A DNA stretch of 64,000 nucleotides from Cryptomeria japonica. Its lineage: Eukaryota; Streptophyta; Pinopsida; Cupressales; Cupressaceae. Under the pieces are notes generated by a model. That model did no database searches, had not been told where the DNA came from, and saw only the letters and a program-made list of their open reading frames with translations. The DNA lies in assembly GCF_030272615.1 (NCBI RefSeq), contig NC_081406.1, forward strand, positions 214,376,497 through 214,440,496, in the 5' to 3' direction. Shown piece after piece: positions 12,901 to 24,692 of the stretch (position 1 is the stretch's first letter; every line of letters begins with the position of its first letter). The position numbers and the translations under genes were made by a program.

Positions 12901-13872
12901 CTTTTATTGGCTTTTCCAGCACACAAGAACTATAAAGTATATCAAATGGATGTTAAATGTGCTTTTCTGTTTAGAGATATTGAAGAAAAAGTTTATATTA
13001 AACAACCTGATGGAATTTATTTGACAGATAACAAAGATATGGTTTGCAGGTTAAGGAAAGCTTTATATGGATTAAAACAAGCTCCTAGAGCTTGGTATGC
13101 TAGATTGGACAAATATCTTTTGAAGCTTGGATACACTAAAGGTAATGTTGACAACAATCTATACTACAAAGTGACTAATGATGACATCTTGGTTATTGAA
13201 GCTTTTGTTGATGATATAATCTTTGGAGGAGAGGATGGGTTGTGTAAAGACTTTTCTAACAAAATGTAGCAAGAATTTGAAATGTCTATGATTGGAGAGA
13301 TAAAATTCTTTTTAGGATTGCAGATTTCATAGACTGATAAAGGCATATTCCTATGTCAATCTAAGTACTTGAAGGAATTACTAAAGAAATTTTCCATGGA
13401 AAACTATAAACCGGTAAGCACACCTATGGCTACAACTGATAAATTATCTTTGAAGGATGAATCAACACATGTTAATCTGAGTAGATACAAGTCTATGATA
13501 GGAGGTTTAATGTATTTGACACAAACAAGATCTGATATTATGAATGCAACATGTATTGTTTCAAGATTTTAGAGTAATCCTAAAGAAAATCATGAATCAA
13601 CAGTGAAAAGGATTTTCTAGTACCTACAAAGCACTACAAATCTTGGTTTATGGTATCCTAGAGATGAAAATTTTGATTTATGTGCATACACAGATGCTAA
13701 TTGGACAGGAGATGTAGATGATAGAAAAAGCACCACCGACAGAGCATTTTTTCTTGGTAGCAGACTAATTTCATGGTTGAGCAAGAAATAGAGTTATACA
13801 TCACTATCAACAACAAAATCAGAATATGTTGTAGAAACAACTAATTGTACACAGGTATTATGGATCAAACAA
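10000..13872 (+). pseudogene. Element D gag-pol polyprotein, Ty1/copia: one frame, nine stops, truncated RNase H
   Basis: The frame opened at ATG 10000 stays constant to 13872 with no indel, but carries nine nonsense codons (near 10276, 10714, 11968, 12152, 13267, 13330, 13570, 13618 and 13789; seven are TAG). Gag is 10000-10890 with knuckle CFNYNKIGHMASRC (one Cys changed to Tyr). The protease site is IYLGCSHHM where B has IDSGCSHHM, so the catalytic Asp is lost. Integrase runs 11500-12150: the first His of the zinc region is Asn (WNKRLCHVNF) and the second catalytic Asp region reads LRSYQRGEF. RT has QMDVKCAFL and the FVDDIIFGG active site. RNase H stops at LWIKQM, where the 3' LTR begins. 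It is dead by several independent lesions. Confidence 0.92.
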
Positions 13873-14920
13873 ATGTTGATATGGTTTTTTAATTGATGTC
13901 AACACTTGTCAACACTTGACAACCTTATCAGGACTTGGAGATCTTTGGTTTTATTCACCGACAAGTCAGTGACTTATGCACAGTCACCGGTATTTGGTTC
14001 ACCGGTAGGTTATATTGTTCGTTGGCACTTGGAATGACTTGGAGACTACTTGGTTATGTCAAAGATATTATTCGATCACTTGGTTTTGGCAATTTGGTTA
14101 TTGGTCTATTTGGGTTTGAATATTTGTTGTTATCGACAAATAGGTCCAGGTTATGCACCGACAAGCATATCTATTCCAGATCAGTACGACACATTATGGA
14201 GATAATTTATTATTATTGTAAATGCATTGAGCTGACATGATGCATCACATAATGATTTATTTGTAATTAATTTTATTGTAATATCTTTTAGTGAGCCAAC
14301 CTATTGAATTGGTCTTAGGTTATGCTATAAATGTAAGATCTCATTTGTGAGATTGATATGTGATTGAAAAAAGGATTGTAATAGGGTATATGCAAAAATA
14401 AGTAGAGCTATACACATAGACATCATTTCAAGGTTGAAGCAAGGTTTTTGTGAAGGCAATCAAAACTAAACCAGTACTGAATCCAACATATGAAGATGCT
14501 ATTTTATGCAGTACATTATCATTGGATTTAACCATCCAATTGTAGTTAGTGTGACTCCCATTTTGTGATTGAGCAGTGAGCTCTAGGTAGCTAGCCTTTT
14601 TACATGTGCAGACTCCATATTGTACACACATACTATCTGCAGTAGTATCATTTGATTGTGGGTAAGGCTTCCCACCATTGTTTTCCCCCTTATAGGGTTT
14701 CCACGCACAAATATTTGTGTTATGTGTTGTGGATGTTATTGTCTTTCTGTTTCATGCATTAATCTTTACCGGTACTGTAATTAACTAATAAAACTATATA
14801 TTGGCATAAAGTTTGGTTTATTGGCATTAAGCATTAAGTTTTGGGTAAGTTAATTTTGGTTGAATTTATTGGACAACTGATTCATGCCCCCCATGTCTTA
14901 TTTGTCTCTGAGACCTAACA
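13873..14920 (+). repeat. 3' LTR of element D, lacking its first 16 bases
   Basis: Aligns with 8890-9942. The join to pol is at ATGTTGA, a string expected in both RNase H coding sequence (..QML..) and the LTR. Ends GACCTAACA. Confidence 0.88.
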
Positions 14921-15078
14921 TTTTTCACATTAACACCTCTCCCCCTTTGACATAAATGAAAAAGGGTTGATGCCAAATCAAACAACCGACTACTCCCCTC
15001 AAATAGTAGGACCATCTCATCAACCCAGATCAAAAGATATTTCAGATAAGCTCACTGGATTGATGCATCTCTACATCT

Positions 15079-18000
15079 CTATGTCTCTTCTAGAGAGGTG
15101 GTGACCCCCAACTGATCTCTGAGATATTTAAAAGTATCTTTAGGCAATGTTTTTGTTAGAATATGTGCAGTATGTTCCGTAGTGGGCACATATACCAATC
15201 TGACTTCCTTTTCTTCAACCTTTTCCTTCAATAAATTATACTTTATAGATATGTGTTTTGATTTGGAATGCAATACCAAATTCTTTGACATATCAATAGC
15301 AACTATATTATCACAATGAATAACAATAGGCTCATCATAACTTACCCTTATATCCTTCAACATTTTCCTCATCCATAAGATCTGAGTGCAATTTGTTGTA
15401 GTAGTTGTACATATTCAGTTTCAACAATAGATAATGAAGTGTATGATTATTTCTTGCTAACCTGTGAGAATAGTTTCTTCCCAAGAAAGAATGCACCACC
15501 TGTAGTACTCTTTCAGTCATCAACATCTCCTGCCTAGTTTGAGTCTGTATAAGAACATAATCTTAAATCATCATCCTTTGGATACCATAACCCATAATCT
15601 GTTGTTCTTGCCAAATATCTGTATATTCTTTTAACAACAATATCATGACTTTCTCTTGGATCAGACTAGAATCTAGAAGTAATGCAGACAACATTCATTA
15701 TATCTAGTCTGGTCTGAGTTAAGTACAGTAATCCACCAATCATTTATTTGTATCTAGATGAGTTCACTCTAGGAGATTCATCTTCCTTTGACAATTTGCA
15801 ACTGTTTATCATAGGGGTTCCAATAGGTTTTGAGTTTTCAAGTCCAAATTTCTTTAGAAATTCTTTCACATATTTATTTTGACAAATGAAATTACCTTTA
15901 TTAGTCTAAGTGATCTAAAAACCTAAGAAAAAATTCATCTCTCCAATCATAGACATTTCAAATTCATTCTTCATGACATCAACAAATTTCATGCATAGAA
16001 TTTCTTCTCCTCCAAAAATGATATCATCAACAAAGACTTCAGTGATCAATATGTCCTCATGCTCAATCTTATAATATAAGTAACATTACCTTTGTTAAAT
16101 CTGAGCTTCATAAGATGTTTATCCAATCTAGCATACCAGGCTCTAGGGGCTTGTTTCAATCCATATAAGGCTTTCCTCAATTTGCAAACCATGTTCTTGT
16201 CCCCTGATAATGAAAATCCATCAAGTTTCTCAATGTAGACTTCTTCAGGATCTCCATTTAGAATGACACATTTGACATCAGTATTTAGAAAGGCACATTT
16301 AGAAATAGTCTTATTTCTTTAATCCATGTAACTGGAGCATAGGTTTCATCATAATCAATTCCTTCTTGTTGTGAGTATCATTTGCAAACCAATATAGCTT
16401 GTTTCTTACAGCCTATCCTTCTTCATTTAATTTGTTTGTGAATACCCATTTAGTTCCAATAACATTTTTATCTTTTGGCCTAGGAACCAATTCCCATGTG
16501 TTATTCTTTTCTATCCGATTTAATTCTTCTTCCATTGCTTTCATCCAATTCTCATCTTTACATGCTTCCATAACTAATTCAGGTTCAATTTGAGAAATCA
16601 AACATACCTCTTTAGCAACTAATCTTCTTCTTGTCATCACACCTTTCCTCTTATGTCCAATAATCTAATCTTCATAATGATTCAACTTTACATAACTGGG
16701 AGTCTTTTGATTGTCTTGATTTTTTGACTCTTTATGCTCTTCAACAATTACTGTAGAATTTTTTGATGTTACCGAAGCAATTGGATCAATGCTCTGAACT
16801 GTTTCTTGCACAACCAATTCTAATCTGACAATTTCATCTTTCGGTCCAAATCATATGATCTATTCTGATTGTTGCATTGCTCATCCACATTGACATTTAT
16901 TCTTTCCATTATCCTTTGCAATCTTTTGTTAAAACATCTTTATGGTTTTCTCTTAGTATAATAACCCAAAAATATTCCTTCATCACATATATGATCAAAT
17001 TTCCCTAATGCACATCTCTTCTGATATAGCATTTACTTCCAAAAATTCCAAAATACCTAACAATAGGAGTATGACCAAATGATAATTTAGAATGAGTCTT
17101 ACCAGTATCACCTTTTATGTGTATTCTATTGAAAGTGTAGATTGTAGTGTTGACAACTTCTCTCCAATAGATATAAGGCAGTTTGGCTTCCATCATCATT
17201 GTCCTTGCAACATCTAAGATAGTTTTGTTCTTCCTTTCCACTACTCCATTCTGTTGTGGAGTTCTAGGTGCCGATAATTGTCTTCTAATTCCATGTTTCT
17301 TACAAAAATTGTTAAATTCGCCACCTTGATCTAATCTTAAGCATTTTATCTTTAATCATGTTTCTGTCTCAACCATTTCTTTGAATATTTTGAATTTCTC
17401 AAGAGCTTTTGATTTTTCTTTAAAAAATGCAACCCACATCATTCTAGAGTAATCATCAATAAGAACCATAAAGTATCTATCTCCTTGAAATATTTTAGTC
17501 CTTGATAGACCACATAGATCAGTATGAATAAGATCAAGAATTTCATTAGATTTATCATGTATGCTTTTGAAACAAGTTCTAATTTTCTTACCCATTTGAT
17601 ATTCTCTACATACCAGATTATGAGGCTTGATGATCTTAGGCAGATCTATGATAGCTTGGGTTGAACTGGTCTTTACTATGAAATTAAAATTCACATGATA
17701 CATCCTTTTATGCCATAACAAACTCTCATCAATCTGAGAAATCAAGAAAGTCTTCTCACTGGAGTTCAAATAAAATATATTTCCTTTGGTCTAAGTTCCA
17801 AATGCAATTTCCAATCAAGATCTATTGATAATCTTGCATTTTCTATCTTTGAATTGTAAATTAAATCCTGTATCCACCATCTAACCTACACTCAAAATAT
17901 TATGCTTGAAACCTTCAACATAATAAACGTTGCCAGTATTAGTCTTACCATGCAAGGATATTGTTCCCTTTCCTTTGATCTTGCATGCCTTATTGTCTCC

Positions 18001-19263
18001 AAATCTAACTAGTCCACCATCAAATTTTTGCAGAGTTAGGAATTTCCTCTTATCATCAGTCATATGATGAGAGCAACCACTATCTATAACCCACTCATCT
18101 TTCTCTTCAAATTCAAGAGCTACAACTTTCTCCTCAGTATGAGTTATTTCATTGACGGGTTCCAAAGGTTCATTCTTGATAGCAATAAAGAATCAATCTT
18201 TACTTGAGCTTCCATTACCTGATCCAATTATAGGTTCATCATCATCAAAATCATTAGTAATACCAAAATCATCATCTCCAGCATATTGACTTCATTTATC
18301 CTTATTTTTTCTATATCTAGGTTTGATATGATATTCCAAATTAGGTTTCTAATTCCTAGAAAATATTTCATGATTCCTTGCAGCTCTTTCAGGATATCTA
18401 GAAGAAAAATGACCAATCTTATTGCATGAAAACATTTAAGTGGAACTTTTCTTTCATACTTACTTCCAACCAGTCCTTTAGGGATTCTTCTAGCAATTAG
18501 GGCTTCCAATTCTTCAAGTTCTCTATTTTCTCTTTCAATGTCTTCCATCTGCTTAGCATATAACTTTTTCCAATCTATCTTATGCTTATTGAAGGCAGAT
18601 GCTTTAAATGCAGTCTCTATTTTAGTAGCATTTTGATCTCTGAGCTCTTCAATTTCAAATGTAGTTAATTTCCCAAGTAATGTATCTCTGGTAATAGGGG
18701 TATTTGACATTGTCTAGAGTTCATTTATTGCAATAGCCTTCATCTTGTAAGATGGAGGTAAAACTCTCTGAATTTTTGAAACAATCTCATCCTCATTAAC
18801 TATTCCACCGAAGCATTTGATTCCCATGACAATCTCATTTACTCTATCCATGAAAGAACTTATCTTCTCATCTTCTTCTATCTTCAAATTTTCATCTCAC
18901 CTAGTAACCTTCAAGTTTTTCAATATTTATTGTTTGGTCACCTTTATATAGACTTTCAGCCTTCAACCAGATCTACTTTGCATTTTCCATCTCTATGACA
19001 CTCATCAATTTCTCATCAGATAGGGCACTTAACAATGCTTCATTTTCTCTGACATCATTATCAACATTCTTCTGTTCATCAATAGGTGTCGGAGTTCCAA
19101 AAATAGGATCATGAGATGTATAACCTTTTTCTATTATCTCCCAAACTTTAGCTCCAAGACATCTCAAGTGAATCTTCATTCACTCCTTCCATAATTTGTA
19201 ATTTGTACCATCAAATCTGGGAGTCTCCTTCTAGTAGAAATTAGATGAATAACTTGATGCCAT
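15079..19263 (-). pseudogene. Element B gag-pol polyprotein, Ty1/copia, decayed
   Basis: The start codon is at 19263 (MASSYS). Gag covers about 19263-18200, with a degraded zinc knuckle near 18430. The protease has an intact DSGCSHHM motif at about 18080. GAG-pre-integrase and integrase core follow (17769-17005) with the H-H-C-C region, a DLIHTDLCG aspartate and an ERKN glutamate. RT starts near 16640 (KAMEEELNRIEKNNTW) and RNase H ends at 15079 (KTLPKDTF, then QLGVTTSLEET). Several stops and frameshifts break it, for example between 15530 and 15370 in RNase H, so no functional polyprotein is possible. It is a distant relative of D: both share KWVF and HLKG-type blocks, but with many replacements. 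Confidence 0.88.
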
Positions 19264-19304
19264 TGGATCTCCTCAAGTAGTTAAGCTTTTGTAGAGAGGA
19301 CCTC

Positions 19305-19316
19305 ACTCTGATACCA
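19305..19316 (-). other. Primer-binding site of element B
   Basis: The minus strand reads TGGTATCAGAGT, matching initiator-Met tRNA complement in 11 of 12 positions. Confidence 0.85.
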
Positions 19317-19318
19317 AT

Positions 19319-20537
19319 TGTTAACAAGTTCTTATTCCAATAGTTAGAATGAACCGAAGGAAAACTAAGAGGGGGGTGAATCAGTTTTCCACAAGCTAAA
19401 CAATTAATATAAATTATAAACTTTCTACTAGAGAAATATAACAATAGCACAAAGAAAGATAAAGCATGAAAGCGCACAACACATAACACCAATAATTTTG
19501 ACGTGGAAAACCCAATTAAGGGAAAAACCATGGTGGGAAACCCTACCCATAGTCAGATAATACTTCTACAGTAGTATGTGAAATGTTACAATGGGGATTG
19601 CACTGCAATTAGGCCCACAACCTAAAGGACACTCCTCAACACAAAAGGGAAGTCTCACTAACTTACATAAACATCAGACTACAATCTAGAGAAAATTAAT
19701 TGTGGAAATAACATCTCCTAATGATTTATTATAGTTCTGGTTAAGCACAAATGTTTGCCCTACAACACCAAACTTTCCTCAAACCCTTCGTTGAATAATA
19801 TATCCTTGTTCACACAAAAACCTTTCTCTAATAATGTAGACATAACCATCCCATACAAATAACATGAATATATCACCTATATATATAGATCATCAACCTT
19901 GATAAGCATGGTCGGCTAAACCCTAAACCCATAACTCATAATTGCAAAAATTACATCACACGATACCACTAGACTGATATTATGATTTACATTACATAGC
20001 ATGGACCTAATTCAAACTCCTAAACAATTATATTCATCAAAAATCATGCCAAGGCCAAATATAGCACGTTACTCCAATCGGAAGAAACCCTTAGTGTCAA
20101 TAACACAAAAGAACCAATCGGACCCAAATAGGATCACCAAATTATCACGACAGCCAATGTGAAACCACCAAACAATTAGGACATGATAAAGAACACCTTC
20201 AACATGTTAGGAACCATTTCTAGAAGCTAGACCAAAACCACTTAACCATTTCATCAAATATCACCAACCGGTGCAATCAACTAGGACCAAGACCATCAAC
20301 TAGAAAACTAGAACATAAACGATAGCTTCCAGAGCACCAAATCATGAACCAACTGAATATGACAAGCATATAATCATGTTGAACAACCATCCAAAAATGA
20401 ATCCAACAATCTGATCATACCGGACTTGAGTCTCTAAATAACCTCAGCCAAAACCAAGTCAAACCGGAACAGGTCCAGTTGGAGCACAATGTTGACATTA
20501 ATGACAACATATAATCAATCCCTGCATAATGCCAACA
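19319..20537 (-). repeat. 5' LTR of element B
   Basis: 1219 bp, from TGTTAACAAG beside the primer site to ..GCCAACA, followed by TSD TAGTC. Length equals that of the 3' LTR; many scattered substitutions separate the two copies, so the insertion is not recent. Confidence 0.9.
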
Positions 20538-21008
20538 TAGTCTACATGGATAATATGGCTCGGTATAACCTATGGCGATAACAAAACTCCAAGGTGATTT
20601 TTCCATCAGTGTAACTCGTGCCGATAGAAGAAATAAAAGACATTGGAAGGTGATCGAGATAGGCTATGAAGGCGAAATAGAGACAAAGTGTTAACCCGAT
20701 ATGAGTAACATGGAAATAGAGTAGATCAGTATAATGGTTTATTGTAAGCCCAATAGGTGCAATACTTGCAAAATAAAATGAAGGTTAGCGACAGCATGGA
20801 AATTGGCTGATCTCAATAGCTCAATAGTCCACATGGATGGTTGACCTTGTTTGACTAAATGACCTAGATGCAGATTAAGAAGACTTTGAGGCCACGTTTG
20901 CATGCTAACAAAGCAGAGATCTACCTGGTGTCTAACTAGACCTAACTAAATGATCTAGATGTCGATTCTGATGATATGTGCAATCCAAGTGGTCAAATAA
21001 GAGAACAT

Positions 21009-21815
21009 TGTTAGGATTAATGATACTCTCAAAGATACTGAGAGGGGGGGTGAATCAGTATCTAACCGATGTATAGAATATTTGTCCTTATTAAGTATTT
21101 TGCATTCCAAAATAGTGTATCGACAAATAAGAATTAATGTAGTAAATAGGAACAATAAAGACAACATAGAAAACACACCATAACACAAGATGTTTAACGA
21201 GGAAACCCAATGTGGGAAAACCTTGGTGGGATTTGTGACCCACAATATTCACTCGCTGACCAATGAACAAATATTACTTACAATGAGGGGCCTGCACATG
21301 CAGTAAGCCCAACTGCCTAGAGCTCATTGCTCAATCTACAAAATAGAAGTCTCACTGACTTACAAAATGGATTATGAAAATCCAATATAATGCATTGCTT
21401 CAAATCAACATCAACTATGCTAGGTTCAGTACTAGTTTAAGCTCATACTATAACTATAAACCTTATACAAAATCTACCTTATGCATTTGCATATATCTTC
21501 CTTATAATTCTCTCATTCCTATTCCATCTCATCTATATCAAAATGATTTACAAGATCTCATACATATATGAGTCTATTACAATATGCCATGTCGGCTTTA
21601 CAAAAGATAATTACAATTAAATACAATAAACAAAAGTTTATTCTTGTCGACTTGGGTGCCAGTATGCATTGTTGCCACTGTCGGTGAAGTATCTGTCAGT
21701 GTCGGTGCCTACTGGTGGTTTACTAGATGAAGGCCACAAGGTTACCTGAAGGTTGCCAGTAGGTTTCCATCAATGAAAACACCATCATTTCTCATTAGAG
21801 TGTAGAATGCCAACA
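21009..21815 (-). repeat. Element E: solo LTR of the element A family
   Basis: 807 bp, edges TGTTAGGATT and ..GCCAACA, flanked by perfect TSD AACAT (21004-21008 and 21816-21820). It aligns along its length with the 5' LTR of A (4651-5454). No internal sequence is present, so it arose by LTR-LTR recombination. It lies in the F LTR. Confidence 0.9.
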
Positions 21816-23154
21816 AACATAAGTACTGAAGACGGTGTTGGTGATTCTATCTGGACAAGAGGATGGTGTATTCATTAATGGTGATCTACTAGTAGATAGG
21901 TGAACAACTCGAGAACATCAAAATCTCTTCATTCATTAATATGTTGAAGCTAGATGTAGGTGAAGATTACTAAAGATAGTAATCTAAATTCAATGTTTGA
22001 ACTGAAGAAGGAAGTTGTTGCAATAAATGATGATTGGCAGAAAATCTATGGGGCAGATTTGGAAGATCAAATATGCTTGATCTATTAGATGTACATTTTG
22101 AACTTTATCTCTTCACAGGAAGATCAACAGTCCAAAGTAAACATTGGTGAAGGATACAGGTTGGTAGGAGTCTTGTATGCATAGGAACTTGAATTGCTGA
22201 CTAGGAAAATAAAAAATGACTGAATGAACAATCTACAAGCTACATTGGAAATTGTATAGATTGAGATGTATGATAACGAGGCAAATGAGTTTGTCTGATA
22301 GGGTGATGAAGTATGATTTGATCGACAGTGTGTAGGTAAGAGTAGTTGGTGAATGCAGCAATGAAGAATAGAGTGGGGTGACTGAATAGAAAAGAGTTGA
22401 GGAACAAAAAGGAAATGCTATGATTGTATGACTGTAAGGTGTTGATGTGGGTACAAAATATAGAGTAGAAGTAGTTTAGATAAGAGCTGAGTTATGTAGA
22501 AGTGTTTCTACAGAGAGTGGAAGCATGCATTGGAGAGAGGTAGAGACCTGATATAAAAAGTGCAGAACCAGAGAAGATATTACAACAAGGTAGAAGGGAG
22601 AGACAATGAAGATAATAGAGTAGAAGACAAATAGAGAGCAAACAATAGAGGATAGAGCATAAGAAAATAAGAACTGAGATAGAGACTTAAGGTTAGAGTG
22701 CATATAAGAGTTTAGTCTATCTCAAGACAAGATTCTTTGAGAGTTACAAAATATCATTTGAAATAGGGAGCTTAACTTTTTTTTTATTATTACTCATTGT
22801 AATCTTTGAGTGGGTGCTCAGAGCTTGGGGTTGATGCTCCTTTGGGTTGTAGCCCAAAAATATATAGGGGTTGGTGCCCTAAATTTTGTAATCAATTTTA
22901 CCCGTGAGGTTGGATTAGAGAAGTAGACTCCAACAACATTTCTCACCAAGGTTTTTCCCCACTGTGGGTTTTCCTCACATACACTTGTGTTATCAGATGT
23001 TGTCTTGTGTGTGTGTGTGCTCATGTGCTAGTATCTCTACTAATGGTTTTGTGATCAAGGTGATTATTGCTTAGATCCTTGAGAAGGTAAAAGTTTTTAT
23101 TGATCACCACTGATTCACCCCCCTCTCAGTGGTCCATTGTGTTCCAACATAGGT

Positions 23155-23985
23155 ATGATCAATCCACCATCTTTTGCAGGCCACAAGTGGATCCTCACTA
23201 ATACATAATACTTCACACGATGGACAAAAGTAGTGCCACTGAAGAATGCAATTGAAACTAAGATTTTGAGCTTGTTAGAGGAGCTAGCTACAAGGTTTGG
23301 CTCACCGAGGACAATAATATCAGATAATGCTAGAGCATTCATGGGTTCTAGAGTAACCCAGTTTTCTCTTAGCCAAGGTATTTATCTTAAGACTTCTTCC
23401 AATTATTACCCCTAGGGAAATGGTCTAGCTGAGTCAACTAACAAAAACCTAATCAAACTCATCAAAAGAATCAGGACCGAATATAAGAGAAAATGGCATT
23501 TCCATTTAAGGAGTGCATTTTGGGGAGACTAAGTAACCCCTAAGAGAGTTTTGAAAAACTCTCCATATAAGCTTGTATACAAAAAATATATTTTTTTCCA
23601 GATCTCGCTACAAATTCCAACCCTGTAGCTTTTAAAATCCCTTGAGCTAGAAGAAAACAAGCATATGGAGGCAACATTGGTAAAGCTCTTCAAATTGCAA
23701 GAAGAAAGAGAGGCAGCTTTTGAATCCCTCCAAAATTGGCAACAAACCATCAAAAAAATGTTTGATAGAAAAAAGTCTGACCCTGGTTTTAAATAGGGGG
23801 ATCTCATCCTAAAGTATAATGAATGTGGTGCTAAGCAAGGACACCATGCCAAGTTTGACATCTTGTGGGAAGGCTCGTTCCACATTTTTTAGTGCAAAGG
23901 TTTTAACACTTTCGTGTTGGAGAACTCACAAGGTGAGTTATTGGAGATCCTAGTCAATGGGATCCATCTTAAAGATTTTCATTAG
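23155..23985 (+). pseudogene. Element G: Ty3/gypsy integrase C-terminal half, decayed
   Basis: One frame runs from MINPPSFAGHKWIL to the stop after NGIHLKDFH with no clear indel but several stops. It has the YFTRW block, a catalytic Asp (TIISDNA) and Glu (GLAESTNK), then the helical tail and a WEGSF block corresponding to the GPF/Y module of Ty3/gypsy integrases. The INPPS..GHK..I wording resembles Tat-lineage elements. At least three stops replace a Gln expected from the family (YPQGNG, TLQLL, FKQGD), consistent with CAG to TAG. The N-terminal part and RT are absent because element F interrupts the gene. Confidence 0.85.
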
Positions 23986-24255
23986 GCCCTTTCTTGTTTT
24001 TTCCTATAAATATTGTAAATAACATTTCTTCCTCCTTTTTCAGAGGCCCTTTTTTCCCTAGTCCTTATTCTTTAAGCTCTAAAGTTATAAATTGTTTTTT
24101 GAGACAAGATAAAAGAAAAAGAAAGAATTGACAAGCATTTTGAGTCAAACAAGCCATGATAAGCCAAAAATCAAACTATCTTTTATATTTTATATAGTTT
24201 TTTTACATATTTAAATTCAAAAGAGGCTCTTAGGCCATTATATCATTCAAAGAAA
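23986..24255. other. Non-coding stretch after the G integrase
   Basis: AT-rich sequence between the integrase stop and the end of the antisense accessory gene. No polypurine tract or LTR start is visible here, so G's internal region continues to the right. Confidence 0.5.
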
Positions 24256-24299
24256 ATGAAGAAAGAGAAGGAAAAGGCTTCTATAGAGGAAAGGCTTGA

Positions 24300-24692
24300 T
24301 TATTCATTGTTGTCTTCTTCTTCGAGCTCCTCTTCATTGACATTGTCGTCTTCTTCTTCTTCGAGCTCTTGTTCATCCACAAAATCTGAGTCCAAGTCTA
24401 AGAAGCGTAGAACCACTTGGAGGATAGGAGGATTATCAGGAGTCAAGATTCTCAAGAAAATGTAGTCCTAGAAGTCTGAGTACCACATTACCTCCCCATC
24501 TGTGTCAACCAAGTTGTGTATCTTTAGGAAAAAGTTGGTTGCTCTTTGCGCTCGGTAGGGGTGTGTCATTATTGACATGGTTTTGAAACCAGAGACCAAG
24601 GGCAACCATGGGACTACCTCACCATCATTAATGTAGTGCCTCAAGTCTAAGGTCGTAGGGATTCCCATAATGGGTTTTGCATAGGCAATCAC
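24300..24692 (-). pseudogene. Element G antisense accessory gene, C-terminal part
   Basis: This continues in frame from 32658-32948 once element C and one copy of its 5-bp TSD are removed: 97 codons before the junction, 131 after, including the stop at 24300. One in-frame TAG lies at 24468-24470. The segment contains AYAKPIMGIPTTLDL and ends in a strongly acidic Glu/Asp tail whose reverse complement looks like a Ser-rich reading frame on the other strand. I do not recognise a domain. Accessory genes in antisense orientation downstream of pol are known in Tat-lineage gypsy elements such as Grande. Confidence 0.6.

Larger units (their letters stand above)
8874..14920 (+). mobile_element. Element D: Ty1/copia retrotransposon nested in B, with a 3' internal deletion
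   Basis: The 5' LTR (8874-9942), tRNA-Met primer site, single-frame gag-pol (10000-13872) and 3' LTR (13873-14920) read rightward. Flanks are ATTTT on the left and TTTTT on the right, a 5-bp TSD with one mismatch. B's 3' non-coding sequence continues on both sides. The end of RNase H, the polypurine tract and the first 16 bases of the 3' LTR are missing. Confidence 0.9.
7528..20537 (-). mobile_element. Element B: complete Ty1/copia retrotransposon with nested element D
   Basis: Two LTRs of equal length (1219 bp) flank an internal region with a tRNA-Met primer site, a gag-pol pseudogene and a polypurine tract, all leftward. The TSD is TAGTC at 7523-7527 and 20538-20542, perfect. Domain order gag, protease, integrase, RT, RNase H marks the copia superfamily. 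Element D (8874-14920) was later inserted in B's 3' untranslated part; without it the internal region is about 4.5 kb, normal for copia. B is inserted in the F LTR. Confidence 0.92.
5455..23149 (+). mobile_element. Element F: 3' part of a Ty1/copia-type LTR retrotransposon, interrupted by A, B and E
   Basis: Visible parts are the last ~500 bp of internal non-coding sequence (5455-5955), a polypurine tract, and a 3' LTR starting at 5956 and ending at 23149, split by B and E. The internal tail has repeated polypurine blocks (around 5815, 5910 and 5943). The 3' LTR ends inside a gypsy integrase gene, giving a predicted TSD TAGGT at 23150-23154; the other copy is outside the window. Its gag-pol would lie left of element A, beyond position 1, so copia assignment rests on LTR style only. 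Confidence 0.6.
5956..23149 (+). repeat. 3' LTR of element F, ~3.4 kb, in three pieces
   Basis: The pieces are 5956-7527, 20543-21008 and 21821-23149, about 3367 bp in total after removing the B and E insertions and their TSD copies. The ends are TGTTGG and CCAACA, a perfect 6-bp inverted repeat. The right part has the usual LTR tail, a GATTCACCCCCCTCTCAGTG block at 23112-23131, 18 bp before the end. The joins are seamless: the palindromic array that stops at 7527 resumes at 20543. At more than 3 kb it is long for a copia LTR. Confidence 0.65.

Noticed and set aside
24256-24465. Ser-rich plus-strand frame as a gene
   Set aside because: It is the antisense shadow of the Glu/Asp-rich tail of the minus-strand accessory gene, which is supported by in-frame continuity across element C.
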